The position numbers were made by a program, and so were the translations under genes. Positions 1 through 8,675 of a stretch of DNA of 64,000 nt are shown here, piece by piece (positions within the stretch are counted from its first letter, which is position 1; each line of letters begins with the position of its first letter). Under the pieces are notes generated by a model. It searched no databases and had not been told where the DNA came from. It was given only the letters and a program-made list of their open reading frames with translations. The stretch lies in assembly GCA_044432745.1 (NCBI GenBank), contig JAWXUH010000002.1:1-64000 (forward strand). Reading direction: 5' to 3'. This DNA is from CAKOSP01 sp044432745 (GTDB lineage Bacteria > Bacillota_I > Bacilli_A > RF39 > UBA660).

Positions 1-2
1 TG

Positions 3-1745
3 GAAACTACTGGAACTAAAAAGAAAAAGACAAATAACAGAACTGTGTATGAGGAATTTTTAAAATATAATAAAGAAGATGTTGATAAAGCATTACTTTT
101 AACAGAAATTGATCATAAAGAAAAACTTCTAATGAAATATGGACCTAATTATAATGTAGTATATGATTGCGATAAAACTACGCAGGAATACAAAGTTAAT
201 TCAAGAAAAGTATTTGAGATTATGAATTATCATTTGAAAAAATATGATATGAAGGAAGAATATAGAAAGTCTATAGTTTATCCAACGCTATATGAATTTT
301 TTCATGAATATACACCAGAGGAGATTAATTACGTAGTTAAGTATGTTAGTAAGTTATATGAAGATGAAATTAAATACTTATTTGGCGATGATTTGTCAGC
401 TGGTAATTCAGAGAATTATAATACAACGGCTAAATATAAAATGGCGTTAAAAAACATGAGAGTTTTATTAAGGACACACCTAAGAAGATATCGTGAAGAT
501 TCTACTGAATATGAAAAAGGTACTATATTTTTAAAACGTAAAAAGATTGAAAATAAAACTATATATGAAGAATTTAAATCATATAAAATAGAAGCTCTTA
601 ACGCAGTAATAGATAAGATTTATCTACTACATAGAGATAAGTTTTTAATGAGGTATGGAGATGATTTAAATCAGTTTTATGATTGTGATACTACAACAGA
701 AGAATATAAAAACAATGCAAAAACTTTAAGAAATCTAATTCTTAAGAATTTATCTTATTATGAAAATGACCCTGAAGAATATGTACAAAAAGAAAAAAGA
801 GTTGTAACAGGTGGTAAAAAGACTATATACGAAGAATTTAATATGTTTACAAAAGAGGATGTTGATATAGTTATTAATTATTTAGATATTAGATATCATG
901 ATATGTTAATTTTAAAGTATGGTCCTGATTACAATGTAGTATATGATTGTGATAAAACTACAGAAGATTATAAAGATAATTCTTATAGATTAAGAAAAAT
1001 ATTAAAATTACATTTTGATAGATATAACAAAGATTCTAGTATATACATTAATGCAGGAGAATTACCACAAAAAACTATATATGAAGAATACGATAAATAT
1101 CCAGTAGATGTAATAGATTTAGTTGTAAGTTTTATAAGTATTAAACATAAAGATAAAGTTATTAAGCGTTATGGAAATGATTTAAATATACCAAATGAGG
1201 AAGTATTAAATACTGATCAAGATAAACGCAGTACATACAAATTGAGAAATTTAATACAATATCATTTACAAAAATATGATATTGATAAAGATAATTTTTA
1301 TAATGTTTATGGCAATAAATCTAATAGTGAAGCAATAAAAAATATACCAGAAGAAATTGAAGTGTTAGAAACTGAAGAAGTTTTTGAAATAGAAAACGTT
1401 ATAGAAGAGCTTGAATGTTTAGACATTATAGAGAAAAAACTGCCGGTAACAAAAAAGGAAGAAAGTATTCCAGAACATTTTCAAAATGCTAATGGTATTG
1501 ACTATACTTTATTAAGTGTTATAGATAGTTTAAAAGATAGAGAGAAGAAAATTGTTTCTTTAACTCTGTGTTATCCAGCTTCTGCTTATTACTCTTATGA
1601 AGATATAGCTTCTTTATTTGATGTAGAAGTTAAATATGTAGCACTTGTGACACAAAAAGTATTGCTTTTATATCAAGAAAAAGTAAATTCAATGGTTGAA
1701 TCAAATATAGAATCTGTTAGGCAAAAAATAGAAAAATTAAAATAA
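3..1745 (+). CDS. Tandem-repeat protein with sigma-70 region-4-like C-terminus (5' end outside window)
   Basis: The frame is open to the left edge, and the GTG at 45 encodes a conserved repeat residue, so the gene is 5'-truncated by the window. Five units of about 81-91 residues are visible, each opening with T-[IVL]-YE[EF]F/Y (codons near 42, 285, 558, 822 and 1074), followed by an (R/K)YG-D-(L/Y)N motif, a TT-x-(E/D)YK segment and an LR-x-L-x-x-(H/L)-x-x-Y helix. The last ~80 residues (from about nt 1500) read as a helix-turn-helix: L-K-D-R-E-K-K-I-V-S followed by SYEDIASLF, resembling sigma-70 region 4. DNA at 138-181 and 918-961 is 40/44 identical, so units duplicated recently. Repeats may be protein- or DNA-binding helices. 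No signal peptide is visible. Function unknown; the region-4 likeness is by eye. Confidence 0.75.
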   Translation, partial: ETTGTKKKKTNNRTVYEEFLKYNKEDVDKALLLTEIDHKEKLLMKYGPNYNVVYDCDKTTQEYKVNSRKVFEIMNYHLKKYDMKEEYRKSIVYPTLYEFFHEYTPEEINYVVKYVSKLYEDEIKYLFGDDLSAGNSENYNTTAKYKMALKNMRVLLRTHLRRYREDSTEYEKGTIFLKRKKIENKTIYEEFKSYKIEALNAVIDKIYLLHRDKFLMRYGDDLNQFYDCDTTTEEYKNNAKTLRNLILKNLSYYENDPEEYVQKEKRVVTGGKKTIYEEFNMFTKEDVDIVINYLDIRYHDMLILKYGPDYNVVYDCDKTTEDYKDNSYRLRKILKLHFDRYNKDSSIYINAGELPQKTIYEEYDKYPVDVIDLVVSFISIKHKDKVIKRYGNDLNIPNEEVLNTDQDKRSTYKLRNLIQYHLQKYDIDKDNFYNVYGNKSNSEAIKNIPEEIEVLETEEVFEIENVIEELECLDIIEKKLPVTKKEESIPEHFQNANGIDYTLLSVIDSLKDREKKIVSLTLCYPASAYYSYEDIASLFDVEVKYVALVTQKVLLLYQEKVNSMVESNIESVRQKIEKLK

Positions 1746-1764
1746 AATCATAAATTGTACTACC

Positions 1765-1793
1765 TAGACAAATTATCATGGTTTTGATAAAAT
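1765..1793 (+). promoter_or_regulatory. Sigma-A-type promoter for the SpoIID-NlpC gene
   Basis: TAGACA (1765-1770), 17 bases, TAAAAT (1788-1793). The predicted transcript begins near 1800, just before the weak ribosome site AGGTAG at 1803-1808. Confidence 0.6.
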
Positions 1794-1815
1794 GAATATG
1801 TTAGGTAGTGTTTAA

Positions 1816-3870
1816 ATGAGTGGTAATAAATATATAAAATATGGTCAAACAACTACAGATAATTCCAACATAGATGAAGATCATGAAGTAATAGATAATT
1901 TATATGAAGAAGAAGATTTTACTGAATTAGAAGAGGATAATGAATATAACGAAGAATTAGAAGATGATTCAGAGTATACATATCAAAATCAATATAGAGA
2001 ATCTAGAGTTAAAAAAGCAAAAAAATCAGAAGAAGAAAAAGATACTAAAAATAGTAGTCAAAAGAAAAATGAAGCTAATCATGAGCCATTAAATCAAAAT
2101 CAAAGACATGATTATAAAAGCAAAAATAAGAATGATAATCACGATGATACAAGTCTTATTCCTAGAATTACAGATGACAGGAGAAGTAGAGTAGAACAAC
2201 ACAAAAGTAATATTGATGTTACAAATAAATTTCCTACTTCTAAACTAAAGCGAAATGATACTAATCCTGTTATGAAAAAAGTAGAGGATAAATTTGATCC
2301 AAAAAAACAAATATCTAAAATAAAAAAAATAAATATAGATAATTCTGCTTTTAAAATAATTAGTTCTAAATACAAGATGTTGATTCTAATATTAGGACCT
2401 GTAGTCTTGATGGTAATTATTGCAATTTTTTTATTAGTTGTAGATACAAATAATAGTAATAATAATACAAATTATAATACGTACAATGTTCCTGCTGCTA
2501 ACATTTTATACAGTGTTGAATATAATGGTGAAATAATTGATACAAACGTTAGTTTAAATGATTTGGTAGCAGTTATATTATATTCTGAGATTGGAGTCTT
2601 TAAAGATGAACCTGAAATGCTTAAAGCGCAGGCTATTGCTATTAGGTCATATGTACTTTATAATTTTTCATCAGGTACTGTAGATGCTAATAAAATTGCT
2701 TATAGAGTTAATGATAAAGATATAGCACTTGATAGCGAAAGTCCTTTCATGCAAGCTACGAGTTTAACGCATAATTTAATTCTTACAAAAGATGAAGAAG
2801 TAGCTCCAGGTTACTTTGCTGCAATGTGTTATTATGGAACAACAACAGATAGCTTGGGTAATGTCATATATCAAATTCATTACGGAGGAGAGAATTTCTT
2901 ATTAGACGATTCTAAGATACAAGAAATTCCTAAAGTGAATTTAGATTCATACAATCCAGCTTCTAGTTGGTTTAGTTCGTATTGTTATGGAAACCATGGC
3001 GAAGGTATGAGTCAGTATGGAGCGTACTACTTAGCTAAAGAAAAAAATTATACGTATGATGAAATACTATATTATTATTACGATAATAATGAAATAACAA
3101 TGATGTCTTATGGTAGTGGTAGTGGTGAATACGAAAACTATACCGATAAAACTTTAGCAGATACAATTCTTATGACTAGGTTATCTACATTCCTGCAAAG
3201 TAATGGATCTAGCTTAACAGATTATAATAACTATATTTATAATACTGCCGTTACTAATGGAGTAGGTACAAGAGAAGCTGCAGTTGCAGTTGCTCTAACA
3301 TATACTGCATATTTATATGAAATGTATAATATTAATATACCTTATACGTATTCGGGTGGTAATGGCGGATGGAGTAGTTACGAAGGAGTAGGTGCTTCAG
3401 TAAATAGTTTTTATGGTGCTGATCCAGATTGGGGTTATAAATATTCAAGTGGATTTGCTTATGGTAGTTGGACATTTACTGCTTATGGTTTAGATTGTTC
3501 AGCTTACATAACTTGGATACTAAAAAATGCAGGATTTCAACAAAGTACAGCAGTTTCAAGTACATATAAGACTTATGGAACAACTTATTCTTTAAATACA
3601 GGTTCTGCTCCAAATTACACTATCCTTCCAGGAGATTTAGTTTGGCAAGATGGCCATATTATGTTTGTAGTTGGAACTGATTTATCAAATAATACTATAT
3701 ACATATCACACGCTACAGGTAGTTATAATAGAAGAGCTTTAGTAGAAGGTATCTCTACTACAAGTTCAAGTGGTTTATATGTAGTATCAATGGAGTCTTA
3801 TTATAATACGAAGGCAGCATACACTGAAAGTGAATTTGAAAGTATGTTCTTCGCTAATACGAGAGGTTAG
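1816..3870 (+). CDS. Membrane-anchored SpoIID/LytB - NlpC/P60 fusion, peptidoglycan remodelling
   Basis: A 684-residue predicted cell-wall enzyme. Residues 1-185 are charged and low-complexity (Glu/Asp, then Lys/Asn), presumably cytoplasmic; one membrane helix follows at about 187-209. Residues ~225-425 match the SpoIID/LytB domain: the SEIG motif with candidate catalytic Glu258, LKAQAIAIRSY, and HGEGMSQYGA. Residues ~540-660 match NlpC/P60, with Cys561 in LDCSAY and His614 in DGHIMFV. SpoIID family members are lytic transglycosylases acting on denuded glycan strands, and NlpC/P60 domains are usually endopeptidases cutting stem peptides, so this chain could cut both glycan and peptide (inference). 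Start ATG 1816 has AGGTAG upstream. The lipoprotein gene follows after 9 bases, probably in the same transcript. Family assignment is secure; the substrate is not. Confidence 0.85.
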   Translation: MSGNKYIKYGQTTTDNSNIDEDHEVIDNLYEEEDFTELEEDNEYNEELEDDSEYTYQNQYRESRVKKAKKSEEEKDTKNSSQKKNEANHEPLNQNQRHDYKSKNKNDNHDDTSLIPRITDDRRSRVEQHKSNIDVTNKFPTSKLKRNDTNPVMKKVEDKFDPKKQISKIKKINIDNSAFKIISSKYKMLILILGPVVLMVIIAIFLLVVDTNNSNNNTNYNTYNVPAANILYSVEYNGEIIDTNVSLNDLVAVILYSEIGVFKDEPEMLKAQAIAIRSYVLYNFSSGTVDANKIAYRVNDKDIALDSESPFMQATSLTHNLILTKDEEVAPGYFAAMCYYGTTTDSLGNVIYQIHYGGENFLLDDSKIQEIPKVNLDSYNPASSWFSSYCYGNHGEGMSQYGAYYLAKEKNYTYDEILYYYYDNNEITMMSYGSGSGEYENYTDKTLADTILMTRLSTFLQSNGSSLTDYNNYIYNTAVTNGVGTREAAVAVALTYTAYLYEMYNINIPYTYSGGNGGWSSYEGVGASVNSFYGADPDWGYKYSSGFAYGSWTFTAYGLDCSAYITWILKNAGFQQSTAVSSTYKTYGTTYSLNTGSAPNYTILPGDLVWQDGHIMFVVGTDLSNNTIYISHATGSYNRRALVEGISTTSSSGLYVVSMESYYNTKAAYTESEFESMFFANTRG

Positions 3871-3879
3871 GGAAATAAT

Positions 3880-4596
3880 ATGAAAATATTTATATTAATT
3901 ATATTAGTTTTAATTTGTAGTGGATGTAATGCGCAGTATACTGTATTTATAACTGATGAGTTTAATGAAAAAATTACACTATATTTTGATGAAGATAATT
4001 ATAATGCAGACTATATTCCTTATACTTATGGAGAAACTGGTCCAACAGACATTTTTATAGAAGAGCCGGAAGGTGATTTTTACGAAATGCAAGCTGATAG
4101 AAATAATAATGTAGTAGTTTATACTCATGAGTTTGATAAATCATCCTTTTTAAATTCTAATGCCGCAAATACTTGTTATAAAATATTTTTAGTAACAAAC
4201 GAAGATGGTATTTATAATATTAATACAAATTCAACAAATAAATGTTTTGATGATTATCCTGATTTAGATAAAATAACTATAAAAATATATGATTATGAAA
4301 ATAGAGTTGTAAGTGCAAATGCTGAGAGAATTTCAAATAGCTATACTTATGTATTTACTAGAGATAATAGATTTTACGCAGATATAGAATTATCAATAGA
4401 TTATACTGATAAAGAATCTACAAATAATTCAACACCAAATGGCGGAAATAATAGCGATAATTATCTAGGTAATGAATCTTTACTTGAAGATAATAATGTA
4501 AATCAAGTTGATAGTCCAAGTAATATACTTGTTATTGTAACAATATTTTCTTTCTTTGTAGTAGTGGTGTTAGTCATAATATCAGTTAAAAAATAA
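3880..4596 (+). CDS. Putative lipoprotein with C-terminal membrane helix
   Basis: A 238-residue exported protein of unknown function. It starts with a short hydrophobic signal ending in ICSGC, an approximate lipobox (Cys16), and ends with a strong membrane helix (about 213-235) followed by a Lys-Lys tail, so it may be held at both ends. Between them lies a beta-rich, Tyr/Asn/Asp-rich extracellular domain with two further Cys (in NTCYK and NKCFD) that could form a disulfide. It sits 9 bases after the SpoIID-NlpC gene and is followed by a strong terminator, so the two probably form an operon and may act together at the wall. I recognise no family. Confidence 0.7.
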   Translation: MKIFILIILVLICSGCNAQYTVFITDEFNEKITLYFDEDNYNADYIPYTYGETGPTDIFIEEPEGDFYEMQADRNNNVVVYTHEFDKSSFLNSNAANTCYKIFLVTNEDGIYNINTNSTNKCFDDYPDLDKITIKIYDYENRVVSANAERISNSYTYVFTRDNRFYADIELSIDYTDKESTNNSTPNGGNNSDNYLGNESLLEDNNVNQVDSPSNILVIVTIFSFFVVVVLVIISVKK

Positions 4597-4621
4597 TTTG
4601 TAATTAATTTTACAAAAAAGT

Positions 4622-4650
4622 AAATAAGTTAATATTTAACTTATTTTTTA
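4622..4650 (+). terminator. Terminator after the lipoprotein gene
   Basis: Stem of 11 base pairs (4622-4632 with 4636-4646), three-base loop, T-run following. It separates the 1816-4596 transcript from the next lipoprotein gene. Confidence 0.75.
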
Positions 4651-4695
4651 TTTACTTATTTTAACTTATAGTTTATTCTTATAATAGGTGATAAG

Positions 4696-5157
4696 ATGAG
4701 AAAAATAATTTATTTATTTATAGTTATGCTTCTTCTTAGTGGGTGCAGTGCTCAAAATGAAGATGGTGTTAATCAAACAGAGTTTAGTATGAACGAGTCA
4801 ATCAATTACAAAGATATTACTTATGTAGTTAACGACTTTGAATTAATAGAATCAGAAGATTTTGAAGGAGAAATGCTTTTAGTAAGTCTTACTATAGAAA
4901 ATACTTCTACTAAATCATTTGAATTTAGTCCTCTTTATTTTAATTTAATAGATGATAAAGGTGAAGAACATCAATATATATATTCTTATGTTAATTCAGA
5001 AACAGCGTTAGAAGAGCAAGTTATTTATGCAAATGAAACAGTAGAAGGAACTCTTTTATTTATGTTAAATAATCACTCTGAAACATATGATTTATCTTTT
5101 AATCAAAGAGTTATAGTATTTGATAATCAGGTATTTACCGTTAATTTAGAAAAATAA
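4696..5157 (+). CDS. Lipoprotein, DUF4352-like
   Basis: A 153-residue lipoprotein. The signal peptide ends in LLLSGC, a good lipobox, giving lipid attachment at Cys17 on the outer face of the membrane. The mature part has the beta-sandwich pattern of DUF4352/telokin-like lipoproteins: INYKDITYVVNDFEL, then a strand LLVSLTIENTSTKSFEF, NLIDDKGEEHQY, and a final strand near TVEGTLLFML. Such proteins are common Gram-positive surface lipoproteins of unsettled function. The start follows AGGTGAT with four bases between. It is a single gene between two terminators. Confidence 0.75.
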   Translation: MRKIIYLFIVMLLLSGCSAQNEDGVNQTEFSMNESINYKDITYVVNDFELIESEDFEGEMLLVSLTIENTSTKSFEFSPLYFNLIDDKGEEHQYIYSYVNSETALEEQVIYANETVEGTLLFMLNNHSETYDLSFNQRVIVFDNQVFTVNLEK

Positions 5158-5187
5158 AAAAATGTCATATACTTGATATTTTTTTTA
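5156..5187 (+). terminator. Terminator after DUF4352 lipoprotein
   Basis: Twelve-pair A/T-rich stem with one G-U pair, loop at 5168-5173, followed by T residues. Confidence 0.6.
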
Positions 5188-5197
5188 ATTTTATTAA

Positions 5198-5227
5198 TTG
5201 ACAATCTGTAAACTAAAATAGTATAAT
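5198..5227 (+). promoter_or_regulatory. Promoter for the 5333 gene
   Basis: TTGACA (5198-5203), 18 bases, TATAAT (5222-5227): a near-consensus vegetative promoter with an untranslated leader of about 100 bases. Confidence 0.7.
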
Positions 5228-5332
5228 AAAAATACATTTTATTGTTTAATATTTACTCTTATTTTTTTATAAGTAGTATTTATTTTTTAGAAAATTTGTT
5301 TATTATATTCAAGTTTTGAAAGGGTGAAATAT

Positions 5333-5806
5333 ATGTCTATAAAAAAAAGAGTATCTCATTTAATTAGAGAACTTGATGGTAACATTAATTTTAATATTAA
5401 AGGTGAATTTGAATCTCTTTTTATAGTAATAAGTGATCTTGATTTTTCTCACCAAAAAAAGATTTTTGAAAAAACAATAAACCATTATATATACATTATT
5501 AATCAAGTAGATCTTATTTCTTGTGACGTAAAAAAAGTTACAAAAGATTTTGATATAATAAAGGAATGTTATTCAGGATATGAAAATAAAGTTATGAAAG
5601 ATAAAGAATTTACTGCAGATGAAGAGGCTAACTGGATAGTTAAAGATTTAATGTTAAAATTAGGTAAGCATCACAATGTTTATCCAATAAACATAAATCA
5701 TTTAATAAAATATTCATTTTCTCATGCAGTTACTGAAGAATTTTATATAGATATTTTAAAGAGAATAATTTTTAATTTAGCTATAATATCTAAAGTTGTT
5801 TGTTAA
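5333..5806 (+). CDS. Helical protein of unknown function
   Basis: 157 residues, starting at ATG 5333 eight bases after the ribosome site AAGGG (an in-frame GTG at 5324 overlaps that site and is unlikely). The protein looks cytoplasmic and mainly helical, with no signal peptide or membrane span. Lys/Glu-rich stretches surround a central KDKEFTADEEANWIVKDL segment. I recognise no family. It has a strong own promoter and ends tail-to-tail with the minus-strand gene at 5803, overlapping it by four bases. Confidence 0.7.
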   Translation: MSIKKRVSHLIRELDGNINFNIKGEFESLFIVISDLDFSHQKKIFEKTINHYIYIINQVDLISCDVKKVTKDFDIIKECYSGYENKVMKDKEFTADEEANWIVKDLMLKLGKHHNVYPININHLIKYSFSHAVTEEFYIDILKRIIFNLAIISKVVC

Positions 5807-6156
5807 TTTTTATAAAAATTATTTATAAAATTTATCATTTCTTCTTTAATTAAAAGGATTTCTTGCTCTGTGTTTTGAGTTTGAAATTCTTTTTTTAATT
5901 TACTGTTATAATTTTCACATTTTCTTCTATTAGCTTCTAGTGTTATATTTTGAGCATTTGCTGTCATTAAAACTTGTCCTACTAATGCGAAAAAATTTCC
6001 TAAAGAATTCTGCTCATTTGTTGTTAAGGTAGGTGTAATTGCAAAACCGATTATAGTGGCAAGTAAATTAAATTCAAAAGCTGATAATGCAAACAATCCA
6101 CTAGAAAATTTTTTAAAATCATTATTAATAAAATTTTTAAAAGTTTCATCATTCAT
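5803..6156 (-). CDS. Small protein with central hydrophobic segments, unknown function
   Basis: 117 residues on the minus strand. The middle (about residues 20-65) is hydrophobic, with two possible membrane or buried helices (FALSAFEFNLLATIIGFAI and NFFALVGQVLMTANA). The C-terminal half is charged and probably coiled (RRKCENYNSKLKKEF). ATG at 6156 has only a weak GTGAT ribosome site; a better GGAG lies ~30 bases upstream, so the start is uncertain. It diverges from pyruvate kinase. I recognise no family. Confidence 0.55.
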   Translation of the reverse strand: MNDETFKNFINNDFKKFSSGLFALSAFEFNLLATIIGFAITPTLTTNEQNSLGNFFALVGQVLMTANAQNITLEANRRKCENYNSKLKKEFQTQNTEQEILLIKEEMINFINNFYKN

Positions 6157-6204
6157 ACAATCACTATTTAATAATATGATATTTTTCTCCTTTTTATTTT
6201 TTTG

Positions 6205-6233
6205 TTGAAAATTCCTAAGATTTATGGTATTAT
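6205..6233 (+). promoter_or_regulatory. Promoter of pyk
   Basis: TTGAAA (6205-6210), 17 bases, TATTAT (6228-6233). Confidence 0.65.
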
Positions 6234-6263
6234 TTATTAGGTTTTTCGGAAGGTGATGTTTAA

Positions 6264-7673
6264 ATGAAAAAAACTAAAATAATTTGTAGTATTGGTCCAG
6301 CTAGTTCTCCAGTTGAAGTTATGACTAAAATGGTAGAATCTGGTATGAATGTTGCAAGAATCAATTGTTCACATGCTACTAGTGAAGAAAAAATAACAGT
6401 AGTACAATCAGTAAAAGAAGTTAGAAAAATTACTGGTAAAAATGTAGGTATTTTATACGATACTAAAGGTCCAGAATTCAGAAGCGGTATGCTTGAGGGT
6501 GATGAACTTGAATTAGTAGAAGGTGAAACTATCAGACTTGTTAAAGAAGAAGTTTTAGGTAATAAAGAAAGATTTTCTGTTAATTATCCTAACGCACTTG
6601 ATTCTTTATGTGTAGGTAAAGATGTTTTACTTGAAAACGGATTAATGACTTTAGAAGTTGTTTCTAAAGAAAATGATGGTGTTACATGTGTTATTAAAGC
6701 TGGAGGTATTTTAGGTAATAAAAAATCTATGAGTGCTCCAGGTGTTAAACTTGATATTCCATTTATTAGTGAAGTTGATAAAGAAGATATTTTATACGGA
6801 GCTACTCATGATGGAGATTTCTTAGCTTTATCATTTGTATCTTGTAAAGAAGATGTACTTTCAGTTAAAAAACTTCTTAAAGAAAATAATTGCGAAGGTA
6901 TATTATTAATAAGTAAAATTGAGAGTCAAACTGGTCTTGATAACTTAGATGAAATCGTTGAAGTATCAGACGGTATTATGGTTGCTCGTGGTGATTTAGG
7001 TGTTGAAGTACCAATGGCTGAACTTCCATTTGCACAACAACTTATGATTGACAAATGTCGTAAAAATGAAAAAATTGCAATTGTTGCAACTGAAATGTTA
7101 GAGTCTATGAAAAAAAATATTAGACCAACAAGAGCAGAAATTTCAGACATTACTGCTGCAGTAATGGGTGGTACAGATGCTGTTATGTTATCTGGTGAAA
7201 CTACTACTGGTAATTACCCAGTTGAAACAGTAGCTGCTATGGCTAATATTTGTGAAACAGCTGAAAGACATTATGCTTATGATATGGCTGAAGAAGCAAA
7301 TAATAGTAACAAAATAAGAAAAGCTATTTGTGGAGGAGCAATTTATGCTGCTAAATCACTTGATGCTAAATTAATTGTTACTACATCTCTTAAAGGTACT
7401 AGTACTAAAGCAGTTAGTAATTTAAAACCAACTTGTCCAGTACTTGCTGCTGTAACAAAAGAAGAAGTAGCTCAAAAACTTGCGCTTAACTATGGTGTAT
7501 ATCCAGTAATTGTTAAAGAATATAATTCAACAGATGAAATTATTTCTGATTCAGTTAAAGTTGCAAAAGAATTTGTTGAACTTCAAAAAGAAGATATTAT
7601 TGTAATAACTGGTGGATTTCCAAATACATCTGAAAACAAAATTACAAATTTTATGAAAATAGAAGTTATATAA
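6264..7673 (+). CDS. pyk: Pyruvate kinase
   Basis: Converts phosphoenolpyruvate and ADP to pyruvate and ATP, the last step of glycolysis, in the cytoplasm. The 469-residue length is typical for the form without the extra C-terminal phosphotransfer-like domain. Visible landmarks are TKIICSIGPAS at the N-terminus, the R-x-N-x-S-H active-site residues in ARINCSHA (the usual form is ARLNFSHG), DTKGPEFR, the catalytic Lys in SKIES, metal ligands in ARGDLGVEVP, and PTRAEISD. The usual ATQML reads ATEML, but the Thr is kept. Start ATG 6264 follows AAGGTGA. It has its own promoter and terminator. With the phosphoketolase at 30672 it suggests fermentative sugar use. Confidence 0.97.
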   Translation: MKKTKIICSIGPASSPVEVMTKMVESGMNVARINCSHATSEEKITVVQSVKEVRKITGKNVGILYDTKGPEFRSGMLEGDELELVEGETIRLVKEEVLGNKERFSVNYPNALDSLCVGKDVLLENGLMTLEVVSKENDGVTCVIKAGGILGNKKSMSAPGVKLDIPFISEVDKEDILYGATHDGDFLALSFVSCKEDVLSVKKLLKENNCEGILLISKIESQTGLDNLDEIVEVSDGIMVARGDLGVEVPMAELPFAQQLMIDKCRKNEKIAIVATEMLESMKKNIRPTRAEISDITAAVMGGTDAVMLSGETTTGNYPVETVAAMANICETAERHYAYDMAEEANNSNKIRKAICGGAIYAAKSLDAKLIVTTSLKGTSTKAVSNLKPTCPVLAAVTKEEVAQKLALNYGVYPVIVKEYNSTDEIISDSVKVAKEFVELQKEDIIVITGGFPNTSENKITNFMKIEVI

Positions 7674-7697
7674 AAAAGTGTAAAAACTTTTTTTTAT
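7672..7697 (+). terminator. Terminator of pyk
   Basis: Eight-pair A/T-rich stem (7672-7679 with 7686-7693) running into a T-tract. Confidence 0.6.
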
Positions 7698-7726
7698 TTG
7701 ACATATTTAATTTCCTGTTGTAATAT
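7698..7726 (+). promoter_or_regulatory. Promoter for the 7757 gene
   Basis: TTGACA (7698-7703), 17 bases, TAATAT (7721-7726). It directly abuts the pyk terminator. Confidence 0.65.
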
Positions 7727-7756
7727 ATATCATACAAAAAAGAAGGGGGGATTATA

Positions 7757-8428
7757 ATGGGAAAAAAAATACGTATCTTAGATGACGAAATAACTGATGT
7801 ATCTAATTTATCTTTATCACAATTATCATTTATAGTTTTAGGTGAAAATTATATGAATTCAGAAATAATATTAGCATATAAAGAACTTAAGGAAAGATTT
7901 GATAAGAATGGACAAAGTTACGATTGCTTTATGGATAAAGAACTTGAAGCAATTGTTAAAAGAGGATACAATGCACACGATTATTTAATAGGTCAAGATT
8001 CTGATGAAGAGTTGTATATAAAATTATTTGAAGAAAATTTTAACTTTAATGAATGCAAATTTAATATTAACGATCAATTTACTAATCTAGGAGAAGAAAT
8101 AGATAGTCCTTTACTTTTTAGTGAAAAATTATTACTGAGTACTAATTTACCTAATTCGTTTTTAAAAAAGGTTTTAAAAATGAGGTTAAGAAAAATACAA
8201 AATTCACTTAAAACTATGGACGAAAACAGTGAATGTTTTGCAGAGTTAATTGTTGCTTATCATCAAATATTGATGTGTTTAGCACCTGAGAAAAAATTTA
8301 CATACAATTCAGAACTAAAATCTGTTTATAAAATTTGTTTATCAGATTATAAAAAATTAAAATCTAATAGAAAACAAATTTTAGAATCTTGTTCTAATGA
8401 AAATTCTAAAATTAGAAAAAGATCTTAA
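7757..8428 (+). CDS. Helical cytoplasmic protein of unknown function
   Basis: 223 residues with a strong ribosome site (AGAAGGGGGG) before ATG 7757. No signal peptide or membrane span. The sequence is largely helical and acidic in the middle (QDSDEELYIKLFEE), with a basic C-terminus (SNENSKIRKRS) and scattered Cys. I recognise no family. It is a single gene between the pyk terminator and the infC leader promoter, expressed from its own promoter. Confidence 0.7.
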   Translation: MGKKIRILDDEITDVSNLSLSQLSFIVLGENYMNSEIILAYKELKERFDKNGQSYDCFMDKELEAIVKRGYNAHDYLIGQDSDEELYIKLFEENFNFNECKFNINDQFTNLGEEIDSPLLFSEKLLLSTNLPNSFLKKVLKMRLRKIQNSLKTMDENSECFAELIVAYHQILMCLAPEKKFTYNSELKSVYKICLSDYKKLKSNRKQILESCSNENSKIRKRS

Positions 8429-8474
8429 AAATTAAGTATATTTTGTAGAATTTTATATAAAATAATAAAAAAGT

Positions 8475-8504
8475 TTGACAAAGTACATATAATTGTAGTA
8501 GAAT
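8475..8504 (+). promoter_or_regulatory. Promoter of the infC-rpmI-rplT operon
   Basis: TTGACA (8475-8480), 18 bases, TAGAAT (8499-8504); a transcript start near 8511 leaves a leader of about 150 bases. Confidence 0.65.
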
Positions 8505-8510
8505 ATTTTT

Positions 8511-8660
8511 GTTATTAAAAAGGAAAGCGATTTATATCCACCTTATTACTTTTAAATAGTAATGGGTAAAAAACCTAATATCTTTTATGTTATATTTATA
8601 TAACTGTAATGTTGATTTAGATTTTTTAAGTGGTGTATAGATGCATCACTTTTTAATTGT
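8511..8660 (+). promoter_or_regulatory. infC operon leader with terminator-like hairpin (candidate L20-type leader)
   Basis: The leader holds a hairpin at 8545-8562 (ATTACT with AGTAAT) and a terminator-like hairpin at 8628-8651 (ten pairs including two G-U) followed by T residues, just before the IF-3 ribosome site. Firmicutes infC-rpmI-rplT operons are commonly controlled by an L20-binding leader with transcription attenuation; position and architecture fit, but I could not resolve an antiterminator or match the known consensus. Confidence 0.5.
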
Positions 8661-8675
8661 GTGGAGGTGCTGAAA

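Noticed and set aside
45..47. GTG at 45 as the start of the first gene
   Set aside because: The frame is open to the left edge and the GTG encodes the conserved second residue of a repeat unit; there is no ribosome site before it.
1759..1809. Inverted repeat ACTACCTA...TAGGTAGT sequestering the ribosome site of the SpoIID-NlpC gene
   Set aside because: A good promoter lies between the arms, so the main transcript would start after the first arm and could not fold this way.
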